Assembly (NCBI RefSeq): GCF_001642575.1 | Contig: NZ_LXNG01000019.1 | Location: 44,667-108,666 of the forward strand | Length of the DNA: 64,000 bases | DNA from: Xanthomonas floridensis | GTDB taxonomy: Bacteria; Pseudomonadota; Gammaproteobacteria; Xanthomonadales; Xanthomonadaceae | Direction: 5' to 3' | Shown: in pieces, positions 35,808 to 43,505 of the stretch | Layout: the number at the start of each line of letters is the position of its first letter | Numbering within the stretch: position 1 is the first letter of the stretch | Notes under the pieces: generated by a model | What the model was told of the DNA's origin: nothing | What the model saw: the letters and a program-made list of their open reading frames with translations, nothing else | Databases searched by the model: none | Program-made: the position numbers and the translations under genes

Positions 35808-36968
35808 CTACGCAGAGACCGCGGCCTCGCGCGTCACCCGGCTCAACGCATCGCTACCGATCTCGGCAATCGAGTGGGTGCCGGTCAAAGTCATCGCCAC
35901 GCGCATTTCCTTCTCGATCAAGCCCAGCAGGTTTTCCACGCCGGCCTGCCCGCCGGCCGCCAGCGCGTAGACGAAGGCGCGGCCCAGCAACACCGCATCG
36001 GCGCCCAGCGCCAGCATGCGCACCACGTCCAGCCCACTGCGGATGCCCGAGTCGGCCAGGATCTTCAGCTGCCCCTTCACCGCATCGGCAATGGCCGGCA
36101 ATGCGCGTGCGCTGGACAGCACGCCGTCGAGCTGGCGCCCGCCATGGTTGGACACCACGATGCCGTCGGCGCCGAAGCGCACCGCATCGCGCGCGTCGTC
36201 CGGGTCCAGGATGCCCTTGATCACCATCGGCCCGGTCCAGAACTCGCGGATCCATTCCAGATCCTTCCAGGCGATCGACGGGTCGAAGTTGGCGCCCAGC
36301 CAACCGATGTAGTCCTGCAGGCCGGTGGGGCTGCCGCGATAGGCCGAGATGTTGCCCAGATCGTGCGGTTTGCCGAGCAGGCCCACGTCCCAGGCCCAAC
36401 GCGGATGCGTCACTGCCTGCAGCATGCGCCGCAGCGCTGCATTGGGCCCGCTCATGCCCGAATGCGCATCGCGGTAACGCGCGCCCGGCGTGGGCATGTC
36501 CACGGTGAACACCAGCGTGGTGACGCCGGCCGCCTTGGCGCGCTCCAGCGCGTTGCGCATGAAACCGCGGTCCTTGAGCACGTACAGCTGGAACCACATC
36601 GGCCGGCTGATGGCCGGCGCCACTTCCTCGATCGGGCACACCGACACCGTGGAAAGGGTGAACGGGATCCCGCGCGCGGCTGCCGCACGTGCGGCCTGCA
36701 CTTCGCCACGGCGCGCATACATGCCGGTCAGCCCGACCGGCGCCAGGGCCACCGGCATCGCCAGGGTTTCGCCAAACAGCTCGGTGCTCAGGCTCAGGTC
36801 GGACATGTTGCGCAACACCCGCTGGCGCAGCGCGATATCGGCCAGGTCGGCGACATTGCGCCGCAGCGTGTGCTCGGCGTAGGCGCCGCCATCGATGTAG
36901 TGGAACAGGAAGGGTGGCAGCCGCGCCTGGGCGGCGGCGCGGTAATCGGAAGCGGCAGAGATGATCAT
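35808..36968 (-). CDS. lldD: L-lactate dehydrogenase (FMN-dependent, LldD-type)
   Basis: 386 residues from ATG 36968 ([20 protein letters not shown]). It has the alpha-hydroxy-acid oxidase fold with [20 protein letters not shown], the FMN/catalytic His in [16 protein letters not shown], and the phosphate site [20 protein letters not shown]. It oxidises L-lactate to pyruvate, passing electrons to the quinone pool at the inner membrane. Length and N-terminus agree with LldD. It lies in a convergent pair with the NHEJ cluster and no other lactate gene (permease or LldR) is adjacent. Confidence 0.93.
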   Translation of the reverse strand: MIISAASDYRAAAQARLPPFLFHYIDGGAYAEHTLRRNVADLADIALRQRVLRNMSDLSLSTELFGETLAMPVALAPVGLTGMYARRGEVQAARAAAARGIPFTLSTVSVCPIEEVAPAISRPMWFQLYVLKDRGFMRNALERAKAAGVTTLVFTVDMPTPGARYRDAHSGMSGPNAALRRMLQAVTHPRWAWDVGLLGKPHDLGNISAYRGSPTGLQDYIGWLGANFDPSIAWKDLEWIREFWTGPMVIKGILDPDDARDAVRFGADGIVVSNHGGRQLDGVLSSARALPAIADAVKGQLKILADSGIRSGLDVVRMLALGADAVLLGRAFVYALAAGGQAGVENLLGLIEKEMRVAMTLTGTHSIAEIGSDALSRVTREAAVSA

Positions 36969-37188
36969 CGAAGACGGACGACAGCTGCGGGGTAGCCGTC
37001 GAGTGTAAGGCGATCGGTGTGTTGCGGGGATGGGCGGTGCGTCTGTCGGTAGCAACGCGTGTCTTAGGCCGGCCAGGCTGTTCGTCGGTGCGGCGATGGC
37101 CTTGTTGTTCGCAACCTTCCATTGGTGGTTCGGTGCATCAGGCTGTCAGCTGTCACCCGACGCAAGCGCGGCCAGCTCATCGGCCGTG

Positions 37189-38706
37189 CTATGCAGCCGC
37201 CACAAAATGCCCATGGAATCCCAGCGGAATCGCATAAGGCAGCCATGCCTGTGCAATCGGCCCGGCATCGATGTGCTGCGCGTCCAGCACCATCAACCCG
37301 GTGCATGCGCGCTGGGTGTCGAGCACCGTTCCCACCAACCAGCCCTGGTCCGGGCGGGTGCTGCCGGGCCTGGCGACGAACACATGTTCTTCGGCCAGCA
37401 CATGCGGGCCGTAGCGGTGCACCTGGCGGCGGTCGCGTTCCAGGTCGTAGCCGGCCACGGCATTGAGAAACGGCGACCGGTTCGGGCCATCGATGCACGG
37501 CGCGTACAGGCGCGCGCCCTGCGTGCGCGGGGTGCGGTGGTCGAACAGCGGCAGTTCCAGGTTGTCCACCGGATGCACCTGCCAGTGGGCGCGGCCACTG
37601 GCCAGGTCCAGATGCAGGCTGCGTAGCTGCACCGGTGCCGGCGCGGCCTGCGGGTCGCCGTGCATGGCCGCGCGCATCGGCGAACGGGCTTCTTCCGGAT
37701 CGGTGTGCACGATGGCGCGCACCACGATGCGGTCCTGCTGCGCGTAGGCATCGGCAAAGTGGTAGGCCACCGCAAAGTCGGCCTCGAACCAGCGTGGTTG
37801 GTCCAGCGCATCCTTGGGCACCACCGCAATCCGGCATGGGGCATCCGGGGTGAAGCGCAGTTGCTCGAAGAACGCCCCGTCGCCGTCCAGCCGCCGATAC
37901 GGCGCCATGATCAGGATCAGATGGCGATCGGTCATCGCAAAGCTGTGCATGTAGGCCGGCGCATCGGTCTGCAGCAGCTGCACGTTGCGCAACGTGGCAT
38001 CGGCGCCCAGATGCCAGAGCACCACGCCGGTGGAGCCCACCACGCTGATCGAGCCGACGTTCCACATGCTGCCGTCGTGGTCGGTCAACGGGTGCGCGGA
38101 AAACGGCATCGCGGCCAGATCCTCGCGCCAGGTGACCGGGCCGATGGTGCTTAGCGCGTCGGGGGCCAGTTCGATCGCCGAGCCGGCTTCCCACAGCGCA
38201 AACAGGCGGCCGTTGAGCATCGTCACCGAGGTATTGGCGGTGTTGACGTCGTCGTTGTTGCGGCCAGGCTGCATGTCGGGCACGGAGGTGCCGGCCGCGC
38301 GATACAGAAAGCGCCCAGCCTGCTGCTCCTGGGTGAACTTGTGGGTGGCCACCATGCGCCCGCGGTGCTGCACCTGCCCACCGCCCAGACGCCAGCGGTG
38401 CACCATGCCGTCGCCGTCGAACCAGTGTTCGTAGCGGAACCCGGCGCGCTCGGTCCAGGCCGGGCCATTGCGATACAGGCTGCCTGCCAACCCTTCGGGC
38501 AGTGCGCCCTGCAGTGTTGCGGTGGCCGGCCCCAGGGTGGGGCTGACCACGCTACGCCAGCCCAGCAGCCAAGGCGTGCGCTGCAGCTGCGCCTGGAAGG
38601 CGGCAGCCTCCGCGGCGTGTGCAGGCAGGCTGCGCATGCCAAAGCCGCCCAGCGCAGCACTGCCGGTGGCTGCGAGTAACGATTGCAGGAAGCGGCGGCG
38701 GTGCAT
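37189..38706 (-). CDS. Carotenoid oxygenase family protein with Tat signal
   Basis: 505 residues from ATG 38706. A twin-arginine leader (HRRRFLQSLLAATGSAALGG) is followed by a carotenoid cleavage oxygenase fold. The four iron-binding His motifs are recognisable: SAHPLTDHDG, YMHSFAMTDRHL, VAYHFADAY and the C-terminal GFHGHF. These enzymes cleave carotenoid or lignin-stilbene double bonds with Fe(II) and oxygen. Xanthomonas makes xanthomonadin and isoprenoid-type products, but the natural substrate cannot be read from the sequence. The Tat signal places the holoenzyme in the periplasm, which suits cofactor loading before export. A DUF2141 gene is 26 bp upstream. Confidence 0.92.
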   Translation of the reverse strand: MHRRRFLQSLLAATGSAALGGFGMRSLPAHAAEAAAFQAQLQRTPWLLGWRSVVSPTLGPATATLQGALPEGLAGSLYRNGPAWTERAGFRYEHWFDGDGMVHRWRLGGGQVQHRGRMVATHKFTQEQQAGRFLYRAAGTSVPDMQPGRNNDDVNTANTSVTMLNGRLFALWEAGSAIELAPDALSTIGPVTWREDLAAMPFSAHPLTDHDGSMWNVGSISVVGSTGVVLWHLGADATLRNVQLLQTDAPAYMHSFAMTDRHLILIMAPYRRLDGDGAFFEQLRFTPDAPCRIAVVPKDALDQPRWFEADFAVAYHFADAYAQQDRIVVRAIVHTDPEEARSPMRAAMHGDPQAAPAPVQLRSLHLDLASGRAHWQVHPVDNLELPLFDHRTPRTQGARLYAPCIDGPNRSPFLNAVAGYDLERDRRQVHRYGPHVLAEEHVFVARPGSTRPDQGWLVGTVLDTQRACTGLMVLDAQHIDAGPIAQAWLPYAIPLGFHGHFVAAA

Positions 38707-38732
38707 GCATGGCTCCTTTTGCGCGTAGGCCT

Positions 38733-39158
38733 TTAGCGCATCTGCACGCTGATGCGTTTGCCGGCAGCGGGCAGATCGAAGACGATCTCGTCGAAGCCGG
38801 GTTTACGCATGCCGGTGGGGTTGTTGCTGAAGCCGTAGCCTTCCACCGGCATGCCGATCAGGTTGGTGTCCAGCTTGCCGTTGCTGTTTTCGTCGTGATT
38901 GATCATCACCGCGTAGCGCCCGGGGGCAAGATCCTTGAACTGGATGCGCGGCGTCGCGCTGGTGATCGGCACCGTTTGCGCCTGCACCGGTGGCTGGGCG
39001 CTCTCCAGTTGTGCGGCCGAGGCGATCACTGCGATGCGCAGCTTGCCTTGTTGCGAGCGCAGGCCGCTGACCCCCACGTCCAGATCGGCGGCGTAGGCGG
39101 CAGCGCTGCCGAGCAGGCTGACCAGGGCGACGGCACAGGCAAGGGTGCGGGCAAGCAT
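38733..39158 (-). CDS. Secreted DUF2141 protein
   Basis: 141 residues from ATG 39158. A signal peptide (MLARTLACAVALVSLLGSAA) ends near YAADLDVGVSG. The body has the DUF2141 pattern: GVSGLRSQQGKLRIAVIAS, APGRYAVMINHDENSNGKLD and GMPVEGYGFSNNPTGMRKPG. The DHDENSNGKLD stretch is a likely divalent-metal loop. DUF2141 proteins are small periplasmic beta-sandwich proteins often found with carotenoid metabolism genes. Its stop is 26 bp from the carotenoid oxygenase start, so the two are probably one operon. Confidence 0.85.
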   Translation of the reverse strand: MLARTLACAVALVSLLGSAAAYAADLDVGVSGLRSQQGKLRIAVIASAAQLESAQPPVQAQTVPITSATPRIQFKDLAPGRYAVMINHDENSNGKLDTNLIGMPVEGYGFSNNPTGMRKPGFDEIVFDLPAAGKRISVQMR

Positions 39159-39360
39159 GCAATTCTCCTGACGGCGTTGGAAAGCGAAGGCTGGGACCGA
39201 TGGTACGCAGCGCGTTACAACCGTGGCGGTGGCGCCGGTCGCAGATCGGCCCACGCGCAGCCTGCCCACACACTGCGGCAGGGCGATCGATCCCATGCCG
39301 TGCAGGGCCGAACCTGTGTGCGAGCCGGCGAAGCAGCTTCGCTCGCAGGACGCGGCGGTT

Positions 39361-39927
39361 TCACCACACCAGCGGCAGCAGGCGATGGCTGTGCGCGGCA
39401 TACGCCGGGTAGGCGATGGGAAAGGCGCGCTGCAACGCGGCTTCCTCGATGCGGATGCGGCGCAGGAACACCCAGGTCACCGGCAGCACGATTGCCAGCA
39501 GCGACGCTGCACTGCCCATGCCCAGCGCAAGCCCGTAGAAGGCCATCAGCGCACCGGTGTAGGACGGATGCCGCAGCCAGCGATACGGGCCGCTGCGCAC
39601 CAGTTGATGACCGGCCTGGATGGTGACATCCACCGTGAACCAGCGTGCCAGCACCGTGATGGCCCACACGCGCACCGCCAGCCCGCCGCCGATCAGCGCA
39701 CACGCCGCCCATCGCAGCGGTTCCTGCCAGGCGTGCGGCCAGTGCATGACGCCGGCAAACGCCAGCCCCACCGCCGCCGCAATGGACAGCGACAGCACCC
39801 GCCACAGCTGGCCCAGGGTGCCGCGGTCGTGCGTGCCGCCATCGGCTGCGCGGCGCTGCTGGCGCAGCCACAGTTCGTAACCGATCCACAGCAGGCTGAG
39901 CGCGGTGAGCAGAGGGGATGCAGACAT
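39361..39927 (-). CDS. Isoprenylcysteine carboxyl methyltransferase-like membrane protein
   Basis: 188 residues from ATG 39927. About five helices (LLTALSLLWIGYELWL, VLSLSIAAAVGLAFAGV, LRWAACALIGGGLAVRVWAI, MAFYGLALGMGSAASLLAIV) end with the ICMT-type loop AGHQLVRSGPYRWLRHPSYT and EEAALQRAFPIAYPAYAAHS. This is the SAM-binding part shared by isoprenylcysteine methyltransferases and other membrane methyltransferases. Substrate unknown; protein prenylation is not expected in bacteria. It diverges from the two-component system. Confidence 0.85.
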   Translation of the reverse strand: MSASPLLTALSLLWIGYELWLRQQRRAADGGTHDRGTLGQLWRVLSLSIAAAVGLAFAGVMHWPHAWQEPLRWAACALIGGGLAVRVWAITVLARWFTVDVTIQAGHQLVRSGPYRWLRHPSYTGALMAFYGLALGMGSAASLLAIVLPVTWVFLRRIRIEEAALQRAFPIAYPAYAAHSHRLLPLVW

Positions 39928-40233
39928 GGGAGAGCTCCGTAGTGGATGGAAGACAATGTGGAGGGATGGCAAGGACCGAGGCAGCAAGCAGCAGGCAGCA
40001 GACAGCAGGCAGCAGGCAGTTGAGATGGCGGCAGCGCCGCTGCCATCCAGCGCGTGGTCCATGCCAGACGCTGCGCTGTCTCATCTGGCATCGGTGTCCA
40101 GCAGCCAGTGATGCCAGTGTGCCCAGCGCCGGTGCGACCCACAGGAGCCGCAGGTCATCGATCCCACCTGCCAGAAGTCACTTTCTGCGCGCGCCCCATT
40201 GCCGGGCAGCGGCGCGGCGGTCAGCATCGCCAC
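39928..40233. other. Divergent intergenic region with GCAG-rich tract
   Basis: 306 bp. A short imperfect tract of GCAGCAAGCAGCAGGCAGC type lies at about 39980-40022. Promoters of the ICMT-like gene and the sensor kinase should be here. No gene supported. Confidence 0.5.
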
Positions 40234-41337
40234 ATGAAACATGTCCTGCGCGAGTTGATCCAACCCCTGAGCCTGGCCGGGCTGATGGCCATTGCGGCGG
40301 TGGCGCTGTCGTTCAACGCCATCCCGTCGGCGCACGGTGGCTGGCGTTGGGTGGCTCTGGCCGGGTTTACCGTCCTGTTCCTGCTGCACGACCTGCTGCC
40401 GCGCCAGTACGTGGTGCGCAATGTGTCGTTGCTGCTGCAGGCCGCATTGGCGCTGGGCCTGACGGCGCTGCAGCCGCGTGCCGGCACCAGCCCGGTGCTG
40501 CTGGTCATGCTGGTGGCGCAACTGGCGATGGTGTGGCCGCCGCTGCGGGTGGTGGCGATGGCGCTGACCATGAACGCGATCATGTACGCCTTGTTCGTGC
40601 GTGCCGGTTTCGACAACGCGCTGCTGTCGGTCACCGTGTACGCCAGCTTCCAGGCGTTTGCCGCGCTCACTGCCTATTACGCGCGCAGTGCCGAGCGCGC
40701 GCGCGACGCGCTGGCCTACGTCAACGCCGACCTGCTGGCCACCCGCGCATTGCTGGCCGACAGCGCGCGCGATGCCGAGCGCCTGCGGCTGGCGCGTGAG
40801 CTGCACGACGTGGCCGGGCACAAGCTCACCGCCATGCGCATCAATCTGCGCCTGCTCGTCGCCGACCCCGCACTGGCGGGCCGCGGCGACATCCGGGTGG
40901 TGGAGCAGCTGTCTGCCGAACTGTTGTCGGACATCCGCAACGTGGTGCAGTCCTTGCGCGATGACCAGGGCCTGGACCTGCAGACCGCCCTGCGCGCGCT
41001 GGCCGCACCGTTCCCGCGCCCGACCTTGCGGCTGCAGATCGATGCCGACGTGCGCGTGACCGATGCCCGCGTGGCCGAGCTGCTGCTGCGGCTGGTGCAG
41101 GAGGCACTGACCAACGCCGTACGGCATGCCGATGCCAACGAAGTGGCCGTGCACCTGCAGTGCCAGGACGCGCAGCTGCGCGTGGAGATCCACGACGACG
41201 GCCACCGCGCCGAGCGCATCCGCGAGGGCAATGGCATCACCGGCATGCGCGAGCGGCTGGCGGCCCTGCACGGCCAGCTGCAGCTGGAGCGCACCGCGCA
41301 AGGCGGCATGCATCTGATTGCTACACTGCCGCGATGA
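40234..41337 (+). CDS. Sensor histidine kinase (HisKA_3/NarX-DesK type)
   Basis: 367 residues from ATG 40234. The N-terminal 150 residues contain several short helices (LAGLMAIAAVALSFNAI, LLLQAALALGLTAL, VLLVMLVAQLAMVW). A HisKA_3 dimerisation domain carries the phosphorylated His191 in LARELHDVAGHKLTAMRINL. The HATPase_c part has LVQEALTNAVRHADANEVAV and GNGITGMRERLAAL. It belongs to the family that pairs with NarL/LuxR response regulators. Its gene overlaps the regulator gene by 4 bp (ATGA), so they are co-translated. The input signal is unknown; the membrane segment rather than a periplasmic domain is the likely sensor. Confidence 0.92.
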   Translation: MKHVLRELIQPLSLAGLMAIAAVALSFNAIPSAHGGWRWVALAGFTVLFLLHDLLPRQYVVRNVSLLLQAALALGLTALQPRAGTSPVLLVMLVAQLAMVWPPLRVVAMALTMNAIMYALFVRAGFDNALLSVTVYASFQAFAALTAYYARSAERARDALAYVNADLLATRALLADSARDAERLRLARELHDVAGHKLTAMRINLRLLVADPALAGRGDIRVVEQLSAELLSDIRNVVQSLRDDQGLDLQTALRALAAPFPRPTLRLQIDADVRVTDARVAELLLRLVQEALTNAVRHADANEVAVHLQCQDAQLRVEIHDDGHRAERIREGNGITGMRERLAALHGQLQLERTAQGGMHLIATLPR

Positions 41338-41966
41338 GTCCACTTCGAATCGCCCTGGCCGACGACCAGGTTCTGGTCCGCGCCGGCCTGCGTGCCTTGC
41401 TGCAGCAGCAAGGCGTGGAGGTGGTCTGCGAGGCCGACGACGGTCAGGGCCTGCTGGACGCGCTGGCCACCACCCCGGTGGACGTAGTGCTCAGCGATAT
41501 CCGCATGCCCGGCATCGACGGCATCCAGGCGCTGGAGCAGCTGCGCGCCCGCGGCGACCGCACCCCGGTCCTGCTGCTCACCACCTTCGACGACGGCGAC
41601 CTGCTGCTGCGCGCCACCGACGCCGGCGCGCAGGGCTTCCTGCTCAAGGACGCCGCTCCGGAAGACCTGCGCGACGCCATTGCCCGGGTCGCCGCCGGCG
41701 ACACCCTGCTGCAGCCGGTCAGCACCGACCCGGTGCGCGCGCGCTACCAGTTCCGCGACCAGCAGGCCCCACGCGAGACCTTCAACGAACGCGAGGTCGC
41801 CATCCTGCGCCTGCTGGCCGGCGGCTATTCCAACAAGGAGATCGCCCGCACCCTGTTCCTGGCCGAAGGCACGGTGAAGAACTACGTCTCCACCATCCTG
41901 GAAAAGCTCGGCACCCGCGATCGCACGCGCGCGGTGTTGAAGGCCATTACGTTGCGGGTGATTTGA
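41334..41966 (+). CDS. NarL/LuxR-type response regulator
   Basis: 210 residues from ATG 41334. The receiver has the acidic pair ADDQ, the phosphoacceptor Asp55 in VVLSDIRMPGIDGI, and the Thr of LLLTTFDDG. The C-terminal LuxR HTH reads NEREVAILRLLAGGYSNKEI and LFLAEGTVKNYVSTILEKLG. It is phosphorylated by the overlapping sensor kinase and binds DNA; targets are unknown. A 225-bp heptanucleotide array starts 5 bp after the stop codon, so its 3' end is unusually close to a repeat. Confidence 0.94.
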   Translation: MSPLRIALADDQVLVRAGLRALLQQQGVEVVCEADDGQGLLDALATTPVDVVLSDIRMPGIDGIQALEQLRARGDRTPVLLLTTFDDGDLLLRATDAGAQGFLLKDAAPEDLRDAIARVAAGDTLLQPVSTDPVRARYQFRDQQAPRETFNEREVAILRLLAGGYSNKEIARTLFLAEGTVKNYVSTILEKLGTRDRTRAVLKAITLRVI

Positions 41967-41970
41967 GGGC

Positions 41971-42195
41971 CGGAATCGGGAATCGGGAATCGGGAATCGG
42001 GAATCGGGAATCGGGAATCGGGAAGCGGGAATCGGGAATCGGGAATCGGGAATCGGGAATCGGGAAGCGTGAAGCGTGAAGCGTGAAGCGTGAAGCGTGA
42101 AGCGTGAAGCGTGAAGCGTGAAGCGTGAAGCGGGAAGCGGGAAGCGGGAAGCGGGAAGCGTGAAGCGGGATTGGGGAATCGGGAAGCGGGATTGG
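41971..42195. repeat. Heptanucleotide satellite, about 32 units
   Basis: A 225-bp array of 7-bp units. Roughly the first 14 are mostly GGGAATC, then about ten GTGAAGC units, then GGGAAGC and GGGATTG variants. The unit variants are grouped in blocks, as expected from slippage and local homogenisation. No protein reading is supported. Short runs of the same unit occur at 4366-4409, 48335-48361, 49261-49285 and 49441-49469. Confidence 0.95.
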
Positions 42196-42749
42196 TAAGG
42201 GCGCTACCCGGGGCGGCTTGAGACTGGGTTTGGGACTGAGGTTGATAAAAGCGCTACCGCAGCTAAAGCCCCTCTCCCGCCTGCGGGAGAGGGGTTGGGG
42301 GGAGGGCACGGAGGCGAAGCCACCCGCTGAATCCGTCAAACCGGAGCCTCGCCCTCAGCTTGCCCCCCATCCCTGCGGAACAGACGCTGCCGAAGGCAGA
42401 CGTCACAGCCCGGCCGCAAGTCGGCATGGCTTGGCGCCAGCGACCAGTCGCTCCAGGTTGCTGCTTGGTTGGCCCAGGAGCTAACTCGAAATGTCCGTTT
42501 TCCCATAGCTCGCGGAGTCGGACTGAGGGTAAGCCGCGACACCAGACACGCTGGGTCGTCAGGCACGCCTCGCTCGACACGTCTGCTCTATCTTGCTGTT
42601 CAAAAAAAGGATTTACAGCGTTCGTCAGCCTCCGTAAGCAACCGTAAGGTTGCCGTCAGGTCAGGCGTTGCCCCAGACAGCAAGGTCGTCCGGCGGCCTC
42701 TGGAGCCGCCCGGAACCGCGTCGCGCTCCGGCCTGCTGCGGAGCCCGTC
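42196..42749. other. Intergenic region with a REP-type hairpin
   Basis: 554 bp. A palindrome at 42269-42294 (CCCCTCTCCCG, CCTG loop, CGGGAGAGGGG) is followed by TTGGGGGGAGGGCACGGAGG, a common xanthomonad intergenic element; it may terminate transcription from the two-component operon side. The rest (42310-42749) shows no convincing gene in either strand. Confidence 0.6.
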
Positions 42750-43051
42750 ATGCGCCCTTTCCGATACATTGCCTTGCGGTCAATTGTCGCCGTCATGGTC
42801 GTCTGGTCGTTTCCGACTCAGGCGGAATTGCCCGGTCCATGGGTTCAGGCCGCTCTGTTGGCTCACGCCCAGGGCTGAGGCGGTAGCAGCGTGGTTGCCG
42901 TCACCCACAGCAGAGACGACCGGTCGAGGGAGCTGCACGCCGCCGCTGATGCGAACGCTGGACGCCGATGCCGTACTGGACCGTGGTCGATGCTTGGCAG
43001 GAAATGGGCAAGCGAGGACCGCCGTCGGCGGCCCCCGCGGTGGTGCGTTGA
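42750..43051 (+). pseudogene. Possible decayed small secreted protein gene
   Basis: ATG 42750 opens MRPFRYIALRSIVAVMVVWS, FPTQAELPGPWVQAALLAHA and then stops (TGA 42876). The first 28 residues look like a good signal peptide ending TQAE. In the two other frames downstream, protein-like runs continue: EAVAAWLPSPTAETTGRG and WTPMPYWTVVDAWQEMGKRG, the last ending at TGA 43049-43051. This suggests a gene broken by more than one frameshift, but a 42-residue secreted peptide is also possible. No family recognised. Confidence 0.3.
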
Positions 43052-43097
43052 CCGACGCCGGTGGAGAATGAACGCCTCCGCTCCAGCGAGGGCAGGC

Positions 43098-43505
43098 TCA
43101 CGGAGTGATCTGCGGATCGTTGCCCACCTCGGGATCGCAGCTGAACGTGTCGTGGCGTTGAAGGTCCTCGACGACCACCATGAAGAAGATCAAGGTGGAA
43201 CGATCGTTGGCATTGCGGAACGAGACCCAGCGGCCGTCGCGGTCGTACTTGACGTTGCTGATCTGGTTCTGCGAATCGGAACTGATCAGGTTGCGAATCT
43301 TGAAGTTGAAGCCCACCGCATCGTCGAACCGGTAGCACATGGTGACATTGCGCTGGTCGCCCGGCACCAGCATCAGCCCTGGCTTGAAGTGATAGTGGTA
43401 CTTCCCATGGCCGGTATTCCCGCCGATTTCCACATACGCCACCGACATGTCGCAATGAATGTGCGTTTCGGGGTGGCACGCGATCTTGGTTTCCTGTTCC
43501 GTCAT
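43098..43505 (-). CDS. Small protein coupled to the STAND regulator, possibly DP-EP family
   Basis: 135 residues from ATG 43505. The ATG overlaps the stop of the 43502-46852 gene as ATGA, so the two are translated together. The product is soluble and beta-rich: AYVEIGGNTGHGKYHYHFKP, GLMLVPGDQRNVTMCYRFDD, WVSFRNANDRSTLIFFMVVV. The C-terminus CDPEVGNDPQITP resembles the DP-EP family, named for such motifs, though I am not certain. There is no signal peptide. Clustering of HGKYHYHF histidines hints at a metal site. It may be the effector or target of the regulator. Confidence 0.75.
   Translation of the reverse strand: MTEQETKIACHPETHIHCDMSVAYVEIGGNTGHGKYHYHFKPGLMLVPGDQRNVTMCYRFDDAVGFNFKIRNLISSDSQNQISNVKYDRDGRWVSFRNANDRSTLIFFMVVVEDLQRHDTFSCDPEVGNDPQITP

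Noticed and set aside
41971..42195. CRISPR array
   Set aside because: Units are only 7 bp with no spacers, so it is a simple-sequence satellite.
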